A program made the position numbers and the translations under genes. A stretch of 6,245 bases of DNA, from positions 1 to 6,245 of the forward strand of contig JAFPAS010000142.1 in assembly GCA_017424205.1 (NCBI GenBank), read 5' to 3'. Below are positions 5,988-6,245 of the stretch, piece by piece. The notes beneath the pieces were generated by a model that saw only the letters and a list, made by a program, of their open reading frames with translations, did not search any database and was not told the DNA's origin. The stretch is from Prevotella sp. GTDB lineage: Bacteria; Bacteroidota; Bacteroidia; Bacteroidales; Bacteroidaceae. How positions within the stretch are numbered: the stretch's first letter is position 1; each line of letters opens with the position of its first letter.

Positions 5988-6245
5988 CTATTCTACTACA
6001 ACCGCCGTACCTGTTGCCGCTATCATAAGCATAGTACCTTGGTTAACAGACCCATATTCTATATGTATGCCAACAACAGCATTCGCTCCCATCTGACGGG
6101 CACGCTCCTCTAATTCCTTCATAGCAGCCTCACGACCTTCTATCAGAACCTTTTCATAACTACTGCTTCGTCCTCCGAAAAAATCACGAATATTAGCCAT
6201 CACATCCTTTAGCACATTTGCTGCGATTATAGTTTCTCCTGCCAC
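5988..6245 (-). CDS. YbjQ/UPF0145 family protein, 5' end outside the window
   Basis: The 85 visible residues end at a TAG stop (5990-5988) and match the C-terminal part of the YbjQ family (about 107 residues in E. coli; putative heavy-metal-binding domain, DUF74). Family hallmarks are AGETIIAANVLKD, matching TGEAILGANIF in YbjQ; IRDFFGGRSSSYEK (19-32 of the visible part); the helix REAAMKELEERARQMGANA; VVGI; and MLMI followed by GTAV. The first visible codon is GTG, but it aligns to Val21 of YbjQ, so it is an internal valine and about 20 residues lie beyond the edge. YbjQ-type proteins are small, soluble and form pentamers; their function is not established, and the metal-binding label is only a prediction. 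The gene converges on clpB with 279 bp between the stops; I see no functional link. Confidence 0.88.
   Translation of the reverse strand: MAGETIIAANVLKDVMANIRDFFGGRSSSYEKVLIEGREAAMKELEERARQMGANAVVGIHIEYGSVNQGTMLMIAATGTAVVVE

Noticed and set aside
6240..6245. GTG at the right edge as start codon of the YbjQ-family gene
   Set aside because: The valine aligns to an internal position (about 21) of YbjQ, and no upstream sequence is available to show a ribosome binding site; the gene is simply cut by the edge.

Overview
The window looks like a chromosomal segment from a member of the Bacteroidales, most likely a Prevotella-like organism. This rests on three things: the closely Bacteroides/Prevotella-like sequences of the YfhO and ClpB homologues, genes that mostly lack Shine-Dalgarno sequences, and AT-rich spacers with a TAnnTTTG-type promoter element. 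There are two complete genes and two genes cut by the window edges. I see no tRNA, rRNA, CRISPR array, transposase or phage gene.

Layout. Positions 1-98 (minus) hold the first 32 codons of an unrecognised gene that starts at TTG behind a good ribosome binding site. A 14-bp inverted repeat (126-160) separates it from the upstream minus-strand gene at 181-2697, an 838-residue YfhO-family polytopic membrane protein (GT-C-like glycosyltransferase family). Positions 2698-3575 are a divergent, AT-rich spacer of 878 bp with no convincing gene. It carries a minus-strand promoter candidate near yfhO, several inverted or direct repeats, and a plus-strand promoter candidate and strong ribosome binding site near the next gene. 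Positions 3576-5708 (plus) encode a ClpB-type Hsp100 disaggregase, followed by a strong intrinsic terminator (5769-5810). Positions 5988-6245 (minus, convergent) hold the C-terminal four fifths of a YbjQ/UPF0145 protein.

The point of most interest is the ClpB. It has both ATPase modules and the coiled-coil middle domain, but it has no N-terminal substrate-binding domain. An in-frame stop just upstream and a strong ribosome binding site show that the short form is the encoded form. It starts close to where the naturally occurring short form of E. coli ClpB begins and is almost the same length. It is also missing about 20 residues in the second ATPase module, between sensor 1 and the arginine finger, while every catalytic residue on either side is kept. 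This combination suggests a specialised or paralogous ClpB rather than the ordinary one.

The four genes show no obvious functional link. The yfhO and clpB genes diverge from a long spacer and are probably regulated separately; clpB and the YbjQ gene converge on the terminator.
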